Source: an uncultured beta proteobacterium (GTDB lineage: Bacteria > Pseudomonadota > Gammaproteobacteria > Burkholderiales > Burkholderiaceae). From it: a stretch of 6,089 bases of DNA. The stretch's first letter is position 1. Each line of letters starts with the position of its first letter. Below, one piece after another: positions 1-5,864 of the stretch. Made by a program: the position numbers and the translations under genes. The DNA is taken from positions 1-6,089 of the forward strand of contig CAJAFJ010000008.1 of assembly GCA_903938955.1 (NCBI GenBank). Direction: 5' to 3'. Below the pieces are notes generated by a model. That model made no database searches, had not been told where the DNA came from, and saw only the letters and a list, made by a program, of their open reading frames with translations.

Positions 1-796
1 CGTCATGCTGTTCATCACCTGGGTCAAGAAAACGCCGTTGGTGGCGGCTTTGCGCCCGGCGGCACAGCTGGCGCAGGCGGGTGAATTCGGGCTGGTGTTG
101 ATTGAGCTGGCGCATGAGTTGCACCTGATCTCGCTGGCGGTGTTTCAGATCACGCTCTCGGCCATGTTGATCTCGATGTTTGTGGCCCCGTTTTTGATCG
201 CGCGTGCCGCCAAGCTGTCGGTCGATCTGGGGCGCGGGGATTGGGCGCACAACGTCACGGTGATTCAGGACGTGGCGGTCCACAGCATGGATTTAAAGCA
301 GCATGTGGTGATCTGCGGTTTTGGCCGCACCGGCGAAAGCATTGCCGAGTTTTTAACGCTGGAAAACGTCCCCTTCATCGCGCTGGACGCCGACCCGCAG
401 CGCATTGCCCGGGCGAAAACGTTGGGCATCAATGTCGTGTTTGGCAACGCCGACCGGCCCGAGGTGCTGCAGGCCGCCGGCATCGGGCGTGCCCGTGCTG
501 TGGTGGTCAGTTACCCCGATGTGCATTCTGCCGAGCGCGTCATTCAGACCGTGCATCGCAGCAGCCCGGGGGTGCCGATTGTGGTGCGCACGCATGATGA
601 CAAGGACGTGGCCCGCCTCAAGGCCGCCGGGGCGACCGAGGTGATTCCCGAGGTGCTGGAAAGCGGCTTGCTGATGGCCGCTGAAACGCTGGTGCAGGCG
701 GGCATCCCGATGAAGCGGGCGATTCAGCATGTGCGGGCGGCCCGGGCGGCTCGCTACACCTCGATGCGCGACTTTTACAATTCACCTAAAAATTGA
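1..796 (+). CDS. CPA2-family cation:proton antiporter (KefB/KefC-like), C-terminal part, 5' truncated by window edge
   Basis: The gene enters from the left edge; the first complete codon is at 2 and the Met codon at 5 is internal, because it lies inside the membrane domain. Residue numbers below count from that Met. The first roughly 70 residues are the end of the Na+/H+-exchanger membrane domain, with the family-typical LAQAGEFGLVL stretch and a last hydrophobic helix (about 45-66). A cytoplasmic TrkA-N/RCK-N Rossmann domain follows (about 97-215), with the nucleotide-binding loop GFGRTG at 105-110 and an acidic residue after the second strand (IALDAD). This family exchanges K+ or Na+ for H+ across the inner membrane, gated by NAD(H) or other ligands at the RCK domain. 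No TrkA-C domain follows, and the protein ends shortly after the RCK domain. Its last codons form the left copy of a 34-bp repeat. The family is clear; KefB, KefC or another CPA2 subgroup cannot be decided from this fragment. Confidence 0.9.
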   Translation, partial: VMLFITWVKKTPLVAALRPAAQLAQAGEFGLVLIELAHELHLISLAVFQITLSAMLISMFVAPFLIARAAKLSVDLGRGDWAHNVTVIQDVAVHSMDLKQHVVICGFGRTGESIAEFLTLENVPFIALDADPQRIARAKTLGINVVFGNADRPEVLQAAGIGRARAVVVSYPDVHSAERVIQTVHRSSPGVPIVVRTHDDKDVARLKAAGATEVIPEVLESGLLMAAETLVQAGIPMKRAIQHVRAARAARYTSMRDFYNSPKN

Positions 797-802
797 GGCG
801 GC
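769..802. repeat. 34-bp imperfect direct repeat, left copy
   Basis: This copy matches 4196-4229 at 30 of 34 positions (constant offset 3427 bp). The four differences (779/4206, 784/4211, 787/4214, 789/4216) are all transitions, and identity stops abruptly on both sides. The copy covers the last codons and TGA stop of the antiporter gene (reading DFYNSPKN-stop) plus six bases. Read on the - strand it gives PPQFLGEL-stop, almost exactly the C-terminus of the HPP-CBS protein whose gene ends in the other copy. It also holds a weak AT-rich inverted repeat, CAATT/AATTG (778-782, 791-795). Together the two copies bracket the histidine kinase gene. Confidence 0.85.
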
Positions 803-822
803 CAGGCTCCTCATGGCTTGGC
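801..822 (+). terminator. Possible weak hairpin after the antiporter gene
   Basis: GCCAGGC (801-807) can pair with GCTTGGC (816-822) through seven pairs including one G-U, around an 8-base loop, five bases after the antiporter stop codon. No T-run follows, so it is not a classical intrinsic terminator. It might slow polymerase or protect the 3' end, or be a chance structure. Confidence 0.22.
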
Positions 823-862
823 GTCGTGAGCACCTGCACCTGCTTGCTGAAGCCGCATTAAC

Positions 863-868
863 TATAAA
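863..868 (+). promoter_or_regulatory. Possible -10 element upstream of the histidine kinase gene
   Basis: TATAAA lies in a locally AT-rich patch (858-870) of an otherwise GC-rich region and matches the sigma-70 -10 consensus at five of six positions. No convincing -35 box sits 16-18 bp upstream; TTGCTG at 844-849 is too close. It suggests the kinase has its own promoter within the 87-bp gap, but this is weak evidence. Confidence 0.28.
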
Positions 869-885
869 TAGCCAGATACCACGTT

Positions 886-890
886 GGAAG
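886..890 (+). promoter_or_regulatory. Ribosome binding site that favours the TTG start at 899
   Basis: GGAAG ends 8 bases before the TTG at 899 and is the only purine-rich Shine-Dalgarno-like stretch nearby. The other in-frame TTG, at 884, overlaps this motif and has no recognisable site upstream. An in-frame TAG at 869-871 closes the frame further upstream, so one of these two TTG codons must be the start unless translation begins inside the first membrane helix. Confidence 0.45.
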
Positions 891-898
891 TCCTTCTC

Positions 899-3800
899 TT
901 GAATCGTAAAAACAAAAACAGAGCCTGGCCTGAATGGCTACCGTACCTGGGCGGCGCCACACTGGTGTCGGTGCTGATCGTGATCCTCACCGGCATGGCG
1001 ATCTGGCAAGAGTCGCAACGGCATCAAGAGCGCGCCGTGGTGTTTGCTGACAACATCTCCGAGTTGCTATCGCAGCATGTCAGCGATTTGTTCAGCAAAA
1101 CAGACATCCTGCTGCAGTCTGTGGCGATGTACCATACCCGCGAAATAGTCCGCGGTCGGCTCGATGCTGTTGACTTCAACGCGCATCTCACCCAGCATAA
1201 ATCCATGTTCCCGGAGCTTGATGAGATACGCGTGTTGGATGCCCAGGGGATTCTTCGCTATGGCACCGGCACCATCAACACCGTCGATGTGTCGGACCGT
1301 GATTATTTTGTGCGTGCGCGCGACAACCCGAACGTCGGCTTGATCATCTCGAACCCGCTATTGGCGCGCCTCAGCAAAAAATGGGTTCTGGTGATGGCTC
1401 GCCGTCTCGACACGGCGGATGGCTCCTTCGCCGGGGTGGTGCTTGCCAGCTTTACGGCGGACCATTTTGGGGACCTGTTCGCCAAGGTGAATGCCGGCGC
1501 ATCGGGCACGGTCGTACTGCGTGCCGCCGATATGACCCAAGTGGCCCGTCATCCCGAAGTGCCGGGCGCTGATAACGGCATTGGCAACCGCAAAGTCTCC
1601 TTCAAGCTGCAGGAGATGCTCAAGCAATTTCCGCAAACCGGGGCCTACCTGGCCACCTCGCCGCTGGACCATACGGAACGCTATTATTCTTACCGCCGGG
1701 TGGGTGCCTACCCTTTTTACATCCTCGTTGGGCGCGCCAAGAGCGACTTTCTGGCCAGTTGGCAAATGAACGCCTACCTGCTGTTTGGGCTCAGCAGCCT
1801 GATGATTTTGGCCACCTTGGGCGGGACATGGCGGGTTTACCGCTTGTCCCAAGCCCGGGCGTCCGAGCGCAGTGAGAGCCATGCGGCGCTGATTTTTTCT
1901 GCCGCGCCGGTGGCCATGTTGTGGGTCGATGCCAAGGGCATGGTCGCCAGTGCCAATCAAACGGCCACCACGCTGTTGGGCTACGAAGGCCATGCGCTGG
2001 TCGGCCTGCCGATTGAAAATCTGATACCCCAGAATTTTCGCGCTGCGCATCCTCAATACCGCGCGGAGTTTGTCAGCCATGGGACGCCACGCATGATGGG
2101 CGGGGGGCGCGATCTGAAAGCCCTGCACCATGATGGCCATGAAATTGCCGTCAAGATCGCCCTGGCAACCATTGAGGTGGAGGGCACACGCCAGGCCATT
2201 GTGGTGCTGGATGAGCAGACCGCACGCATCGCGGCGAGGGAAGCCCTGCATGAAATGCTCGGGTTGCAGACCGCCATCCTCGACCATGCCAGCTACGCCA
2301 TCATCGCCACGGATGTGAAGGGCTACATCACGCTGTTCAACAAAGCCGCGGAACACATGTTGGGCTATACCGCTAAAGAAGTCGTGGGCCAGGTGACGCC
2401 CTTATTGATCCACGCCGCGAATCACGAACGTGGATTTGAGGGATTGGTCGCCGGGACAGAGAATGGCCAATCGATCACGTATGAATCCATTTACCGGCGC
2501 AAAGACGGCTCCTTGTTTCCCGTCTCGCTGTCCGTGAGTGCGCTGTGGGATTCGGCGGGCACACTCAAAGGCTACCTGGGCATTGCGGCGGATATTTCTG
2601 AACGTCAAGCCAGCGAAAAAGCCATCACATCCGCCTTGGCACGCCTGAAGCTGGCCACGGAGGCCGCAGAAATTGGTATTTGGACCTGGCACTTTGCCGA
2701 TGACAGCCTTGAATGGGACGCGCGGCTGACCGAGTGGTACGAAGCACCGGCCTCCACACCAGAGAAGGGACTTCTTTATAGCCATTGGCGCGCCCGTGTG
2801 CACCCCGATGATGTTGACGCCGCCGAAGCCGCCTTGGCGCAAGCGCGCCGCACCGAGTCCGTCTACGACCATATTTTCAGGATCGTGAGATCCGATGGCA
2901 GCATCCGATTTATTCACTCGGTGTCGATTCTTGAGTGTGGTGATGCCGACACGGCGGTGCGCATGATTGGTGTCAATCGCGACATCACGGCGCAATGCGA
3001 ACTGGATGCCAGCTTGCGCGCAGCGAAGGAGGCGGCCGAGGCCGCCAACCGGTCCAAGAGCCAGTTTTTGGCCAATATGAGTCATGAAATTCGCACCCCC
3101 ATGAATGGGATCTTGGGCATGCTGGCGCTGCTCAACGACACGGACCTGGATGCGCGTCAGCGTGACTACGCGCAGAAAACAGAAGGCGCGGCGAACTCTT
3201 TGCTGGGCATTCTCAATGACATCCTGGACTTCTCCAAAGTGGAGGCGGGCAAGATGGATCTCGACCCCGAACCCTTTGCACTGGCCGACGTGGCGCGGGA
3301 TGTGGAGACCATTTTGTCGGGCAACCTCAAGGGCAAACCCGTCGCCTTGACGTTTGACCTGGACCCCGCGCTGCCCGCACAGGTCATTGGCGACGCGGGT
3401 CGTCTGAAACAAGTGCTGATCAACCTCGGCGGCAACGCCATCAAGTTCACCGCCCAGGGGGAGGTGCGGGTGCGGGTCGTCGTGCGCCATCGCACGTCCG
3501 ACAACGTGGTGCTGACTTTTGAGGTGATTGACACCGGCATCGGCTTGACGCCAGAGCAACAAATTCGGGTGTTTTCTGGCTTCTCACAGGCTGAAGCCTC
3601 CACCTCGCGCCGCTATGGCGGCACCGGTCTGGGGCTGGCCATCAGCCAGCGCTTGGTGGTGCTCATGGGGGGCGAGCTCAAGGTCAACAGCTGCCTGGGC
3701 GCCGGCAGTACGTTTTACTTTGATTTGCGCTTGCCCTTGAGCGAACCCGAGCCCGCCGCGTTGATCGAGACGACGTCTGCTGATAACACGGTCGATGTCT

Positions 3801-4195
3801 CCGCCCCCGCTGCCAGCTTGGTGGGCCTGCGCGTGTTGCTGGTGGAGGACAACCTCATCAACCAGATGGTGGCGCGTGAGTTGCTGGAGCGGCAAGGCGT
3901 GTGGGTCCAACTGGCGGAGAACGGTCAACAAGCCGTGGACGCGTTGGTGGCGAATCCGGCCGGCTTTGATGTGGTGCTGATGGACTTGCAAATGCCGGTG
4001 ATGGATGGCTTGCAAGCCACCCGGCATATTCGCCAGCAACTCAAACTGACCGACTTGCCCATCATTGCCATGACCGCCAATGTCATGGCCTCCGACCGGG
4101 CGGACTGCCTGGCGGCGGGCATGAATGACCACGTCGGCAAGCCCTTCAATGTCAAGGAACTGACGCGGCGGCTGTTGCCTTTCAAACGGCCCTAA
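899..4195 (+). CDS. Hybrid sensor histidine kinase (Cache-PAS-PAS-PAS-HisKA-HATPase-REC)
   Basis: This is an inner-membrane two-component sensor of about 1098 residues, numbered from TTG 899. TM1 is at about 14-36. A periplasmic double-Cache-like sensor domain (about 37-290) has the DVSDRDYF...KWVLVMARR pattern known from diguanylate cyclase and kinase sensors. TM2 is at about 292-314. Three PAS domains follow at about 327-447 (with GGGRDLKALHHDGHE), 456-570 and 583-700 (PAS_3-like, ending GVNRDIT). HisKA has its phospho-acceptor His729 in MSHEIRTPMN. HATPase has the N box around Asn846, DTGIG at 878 and GGTGLGL at 907-913. The receiver (about 980-1095) has Glu983/Asp984, phospho-acceptor Asp1029 (LMDLQMP), Thr1059 and Lys1081. 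All catalytic residues are present, so an active kinase with internal relay to the receiver is expected. No HPt domain and no neighbouring regulator are visible, so the final target and ligand are unknown. TTG 884 is an alternative start, adding five residues. The gene lies exactly between two copies of a 34-bp repeat. Confidence 0.93.
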   Translation: MNRKNKNRAWPEWLPYLGGATLVSVLIVILTGMAIWQESQRHQERAVVFADNISELLSQHVSDLFSKTDILLQSVAMYHTREIVRGRLDAVDFNAHLTQHKSMFPELDEIRVLDAQGILRYGTGTINTVDVSDRDYFVRARDNPNVGLIISNPLLARLSKKWVLVMARRLDTADGSFAGVVLASFTADHFGDLFAKVNAGASGTVVLRAADMTQVARHPEVPGADNGIGNRKVSFKLQEMLKQFPQTGAYLATSPLDHTERYYSYRRVGAYPFYILVGRAKSDFLASWQMNAYLLFGLSSLMILATLGGTWRVYRLSQARASERSESHAALIFSAAPVAMLWVDAKGMVASANQTATTLLGYEGHALVGLPIENLIPQNFRAAHPQYRAEFVSHGTPRMMGGGRDLKALHHDGHEIAVKIALATIEVEGTRQAIVVLDEQTARIAAREALHEMLGLQTAILDHASYAIIATDVKGYITLFNKAAEHMLGYTAKEVVGQVTPLLIHAANHERGFEGLVAGTENGQSITYESIYRRKDGSLFPVSLSVSALWDSAGTLKGYLGIAADISERQASEKAITSALARLKLATEAAEIGIWTWHFADDSLEWDARLTEWYEAPASTPEKGLLYSHWRARVHPDDVDAAEAALAQARRTESVYDHIFRIVRSDGSIRFIHSVSILECGDADTAVRMIGVNRDITAQCELDASLRAAKEAAEAANRSKSQFLANMSHEIRTPMNGILGMLALLNDTDLDARQRDYAQKTEGAANSLLGILNDILDFSKVEAGKMDLDPEPFALADVARDVETILSGNLKGKPVALTFDLDPALPAQVIGDAGRLKQVLINLGGNAIKFTAQGEVRVRVVVRHRTSDNVVLTFEVIDTGIGLTPEQQIRVFSGFSQAEASTSRRYGGTGLGLAISQRLVVLMGGELKVNSCLGAGSTFYFDLRLPLSEPEPAALIETTSADNTVDVSAPAASLVGLRVLLVEDNLINQMVARELLERQGVWVQLAENGQQAVDALVANPAGFDVVLMDLQMPVMDGLQATRHIRQQLKLTDLPIIAMTANVMASDRADCLAAGMNDHVGKPFNVKELTRRLLPFKRP

Positions 4196-4229
4196 CGACT
4201 TTTACGATTCGCCCAGAAATTGAGGCGGC
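4196..4229. repeat. 34-bp imperfect direct repeat, right copy
   Basis: This is the partner of 769-802 (30/34 identical). It begins at the base immediately after the kinase TAA stop and runs into the 3' end of the convergent HPP-CBS gene, supplying its last eight sense codons and TAA stop. Read on the + strand in the antiporter frame it gives DFYDSPRN-stop, a fossil-like copy of the antiporter C-terminus with no antiporter sequence upstream. The differences from the left copy are two silent and two conservative in the antiporter frame (N/D, K/R), and three silent and one non-silent (S/L) in the HPP frame. Confidence 0.85.
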
Positions 4230-5392
4230 TTGACCGCCCGGTACAACGCGCGCACCAGGTCCGACTGTGAAATCAGCCCGACCAGGCGGTTGTCGGCATC
4301 AATGACGGGAATGTGCTGGTGCCCGGCGGTGGAGAACAGCGGCACCAGATCAATCGCATGCCGCTGCACGCTGATGACCTGCACCTTGCGCGTCATGATC
4401 TGCCCGACGACTTCCGGCTTGACCGAATGTGTCAGTCCGTTGAGTTGCACCAGGCTGCGCAAGCGCTCCCCCAGGCCGCCCAGTTCATCCAGATCGACCT
4501 GGCGTAAAAAGTCTGCGGCGGTCACGATGCCGACGATGCGCCGCGTGCGGTCAATCACCGGCAAAACCTTCAGGTGCTGCTGGCGCATGAGCTTCCAGGC
4601 CTCGTTCATCGAGGTGCCGAATTGCACCGCCGGGGGCTCGCGCAGCATGATGTCGGCACAGCGCAACTCGCCCAGATTGCGCTGGAAGGCGCTCAGCTCG
4701 GCGTAGTGCAGCAGTGCTTCCAGATCGTCGCGGCTGACATCGAGCACCTGGTTGTAGTGGGCGAGGGCGCTGTCCAGATCGGCTGCGCTGAAGCGGTTCG
4801 GCGCAGCCGGCGGGGGGCTGGGTTGGCGTTGGGCGTGCGGGTAGGCGCGCCCGGTCAGGTGGTTGTAGGCCACGCCGCACAGCACCAGAAAAAGCGAATT
4901 CACCAGCACGGGAAACAGCGCAAAGCGGTAGCTCGTGGCGTGCAGCAACACCGCCAGCAGCGCGGTGGCGCCGCCCGGCGGATGCACGCAGCGCAAGCTG
5001 AACATCAGCACCAGCGCCAGACTCACGCCTGCCGCGGCTGCCCAGACCGGGTCGCCGATCAAGAGGGCGCAGGTGATGCCGGCCAGGGCCGATACCGTGT
5101 TGCCGCCCAGCACGGCCCACGGTTGCGCCATCGGGCTGCCCGGTACCGCAAACACCAGCACCGCGCTGGCACCGACGGGGGCCACCAGCCAGGTGGCAGG
5201 CACCGTGGGGTCCACCCACCAGCGACTGAGCAGGGCGGTGACGAAAATGCCCAGGCCCGCGCCCACAATGGCCCGCCAGCGCTCCCGCGCATCGACCTGC
5301 AAGGGCAGGGGCAGAAAGCCCATGGCGAAGTTGTTAAGCCGGCCCAGCTTGAGCGCAAAGCGCGGGGCTGGCGGCTGTTCATCAAGACTCAC
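4202..5392 (-). CDS. HPP-family integral membrane protein with C-terminal tandem CBS domains
   Basis: This 396-residue protein has an HPP-family membrane domain of about 5-6 helices (about 40-180). It carries the family signature HPPGGATAL with His137-Pro138-Pro139, plus the WLVAPVGASAVLVFAVP and QPWAVLGGN stretches. A linker with a helical segment (DLDSALAHYNQVLDVSRDDLEALL) leads to two CBS motifs at about 247-306 (DIMLREPPAV...VLPVID...GIVTAADFL) and 331-390 (IMTRKVQVI...HIPVID...GLISQSDLVRAL). CBS pairs usually bind adenine nucleotides and gate the attached domain. Some HPP proteins of cyanobacteria and plant plastids are reported nitrite transporters, but the substrate here is unknown. 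The start is GTG at 5390-5392, preceded by a good ribosome site. The gene converges on the kinase with a 6-bp gap, and its 3' end lies in the right repeat copy. HPP-CBS fusions of this length are a familiar proteobacterial architecture. Confidence 0.92.
   Translation of the reverse strand: MSLDEQPPAPRFALKLGRLNNFAMGFLPLPLQVDARERWRAIVGAGLGIFVTALLSRWWVDPTVPATWLVAPVGASAVLVFAVPGSPMAQPWAVLGGNTVSALAGITCALLIGDPVWAAAAGVSLALVLMFSLRCVHPPGGATALLAVLLHATSYRFALFPVLVNSLFLVLCGVAYNHLTGRAYPHAQRQPSPPPAAPNRFSAADLDSALAHYNQVLDVSRDDLEALLHYAELSAFQRNLGELRCADIMLREPPAVQFGTSMNEAWKLMRQQHLKVLPVIDRTRRIVGIVTAADFLRQVDLDELGGLGERLRSLVQLNGLTHSVKPEVVGQIMTRKVQVISVQRHAIDLVPLFSTAGHQHIPVIDADNRLVGLISQSDLVRALYRAVKPPQFLGES
4224..4238. 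terminator. Small GC hairpin at the convergent gene junction
   Basis: GGCGG (4224-4228) and CCGCC (4234-4238) form a perfect 5-bp stem with a 5-base loop. It lies in the last codons of the HPP-CBS gene and about 30 bp beyond the kinase stop. With only 6 bp between the two stop codons, any terminator must lie inside coding sequence. There is no T-run on the + side and only a short T-rich stretch on the - side, so termination activity is uncertain. Confidence 0.22.
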
Positions 5393-5396
5393 TCGG

Positions 5397-5404
5397 TCAC
5401 CTTT
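5397..5404 (-). promoter_or_regulatory. Ribosome binding site for the HPP-CBS gene (GTG start)
   Basis: On the - strand AAAGGTGA precedes the GTG start, with seven bases between AGG and GTG. This supports GTG 5390-5392 as the start; no ATG is suitably placed. Confidence 0.6.
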
Positions 5405-5469
5405 GTATCGCAGACGGCTGGGGGCACCGGTTCAGTGGCCGGGGGGATGCGGCCGATTCTAGGTCTGCC

Positions 5470-5490
5470 AAAAACCTGGCGGCAGCCAGG
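5470..5490 (-). terminator. Intrinsic-terminator-like hairpin in the HPP-CBS 5' leader
   Basis: On the - strand CCTGGC-TGCC-GCCAGG (5490 to 5475) is a perfect 6-bp GC stem with a 4-base loop, followed directly by five T (5474-5470). This is the layout of a Rho-independent terminator. It lies about 80-100 bp upstream of the HPP-CBS start and points toward it. No - strand gene lies immediately upstream in this window, so it would act either on antisense transcription coming from the right or as an attenuator in the HPP-CBS leader. The stem is short, so strength is uncertain. Confidence 0.5.
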
Positions 5491-5569
5491 GGATACGTCA
5501 AACGGTGGCATGGGTTGGCGATGTGTTGCGCTGCGTTAAGGCGGGCATTGTTAACTTCAAGGAATAATC

Positions 5570-5632
5570 GTGACCATCCGCGGCGCAGGCACACCTTGGC
5601 TGCTGCGCCGTTTATCCAGGAAAAAAGCATGA
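5570..5632 (+). CDS. Putative 20-codon leader peptide upstream of the DUF2798 gene
   Basis: A GTG at 5570 has a near-ideal ribosome site, AAGGA at 5559-5563 with a 6-base spacer. It opens a frame of 20 codons (MTIRGAG...RLSRKKA) ending at TGA 5630-5632, which overlaps the ATG of the DUF2798 gene as ATGA. The peptide is basic, rich in Arg/Lys near its end, and resembles no family I know. A strong hairpin (5581-5610) lies inside it and the downstream gene's ribosome site lies in its last codons. This suggests translational coupling or a regulatory leader rather than a functional peptide. The frame could be chance; the ribosome site plus the stop/start overlap are the supporting evidence. Confidence 0.4.
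   Translation: MTIRGAGTPWLLRRLSRKKA
5581..5610 (+). promoter_or_regulatory. Strong stem-loop in the 5' leader of the DUF2798-CDF genes
   Basis: CGGCGCAG (5581-5588) and CTGCGCCG (5603-5610) form a perfect 8-bp, very GC-rich stem with a 14-base loop, followed by TTTAT. It ends 7 bases before the AGGA ribosome site and 18 bases before ATG 5629. It could act as an attenuator or partial terminator, or control access to the ribosome site. The T-run is short, so full termination is doubtful. It matches no riboswitch class I can name. Confidence 0.45.
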
Positions 5633-5859
5633 CTCCACAAACCAAATTCCACCTCGTCTTCTCGGTGGTGATGGGCACCATGATGGTGTTCCTGATGACC
5701 TTCGTCATCACCTCGGTCAACGTCGGCTGGGGGCCGCACTTTATCCAGGCCTGGGGGAAATCCTTTGGCGTCGCCTACGTGGTCGCCTTGCCGGTGATCT
5801 ATTTCCTCGCGCCGGTGGCACGCCGGTTCACCGCGCGCCTGCTCGATCTGCCGGGCTGA
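5629..5859 (+). CDS. DUF2798-family small membrane protein
   Basis: This 76-residue protein has two predicted membrane helices (about 7-29 and 43-64) joined by a short NVGWGPHFIQAWGKSF loop and ending in a basic PVARRFTARLL tail. Size, the two-helix layout, the T..N.G pattern after helix 1, the conserved Trp and the P..R pattern after helix 2 fit the DUF2798 family, whose function is not known. ATG 5629 is chosen because AGGA (5618-5621) lies seven bases upstream and the family starts here; the open frame back to 5515 has no such support. The start overlaps the stop of a possible leader ORF, and the metal-efflux gene follows after 5 bp, so the two are almost certainly co-transcribed. A role linked to cation efflux is a guess from position only. 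Confidence 0.8.
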   Translation: MTPQTKFHLVFSVVMGTMMVFLMTFVITSVNVGWGPHFIQAWGKSFGVAYVVALPVIYFLAPVARRFTARLLDLPG

Positions 5860-5864
5860 CGCGC

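Noticed and set aside
1358..2356. Long - strand open frame (332 codons) inside the kinase gene
   Set aside because: It is the antisense shadow of a clearly coding frame with recognised Cache and PAS domains. Its translation is rich in His, Gln, Gly and Arg with no known domain, as expected in GC-rich DNA.
2402..3562. Long - strand open frame (386 codons) opposite the PAS3/HisKA/HATPase region
   Set aside because: It lies opposite highly conserved catalytic motifs of the kinase, shows no domain and has no ribosome site I can see; a GC-driven shadow.
3584..4132. - strand open frame (182 codons) opposite the receiver domain
   Set aside because: Low-complexity His/Gln-rich translation opposite the receiver motifs; a shadow frame.
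803..4195. The kinase segment as an ordinary insertion sequence or transposon
   Set aside because: No transposase, resolvase or integrase is encoded and no terminal inverted repeats were seen. The flanking 34-bp repeats are longer than most target-site duplications and coincide with gene ends.
4574..5539. + strand open frame (321 codons) opposite the HPP-CBS gene
   Set aside because: The - strand frame encodes recognisable HPP and CBS motifs; the + frame is Gln/Arg/Gly/Ala-rich with no domain.
5549..5568. Sigma-70 promoter for the DUF2798 operon (TTGTTA ... AATAAT)
   Set aside because: AATAAT matches the -10 consensus well, but TTGTTA is only 8 bp upstream and no -35 lies at 16-18 bp. The patch overlaps the leader ORF's ribosome site, so I do not call a promoter.
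5515..5628. Longer N-terminus for the DUF2798 protein
   Set aside because: The extension is Arg-rich, unlike the family, and has no good ribosome site; ATG 5629 has AGGA at the right distance.
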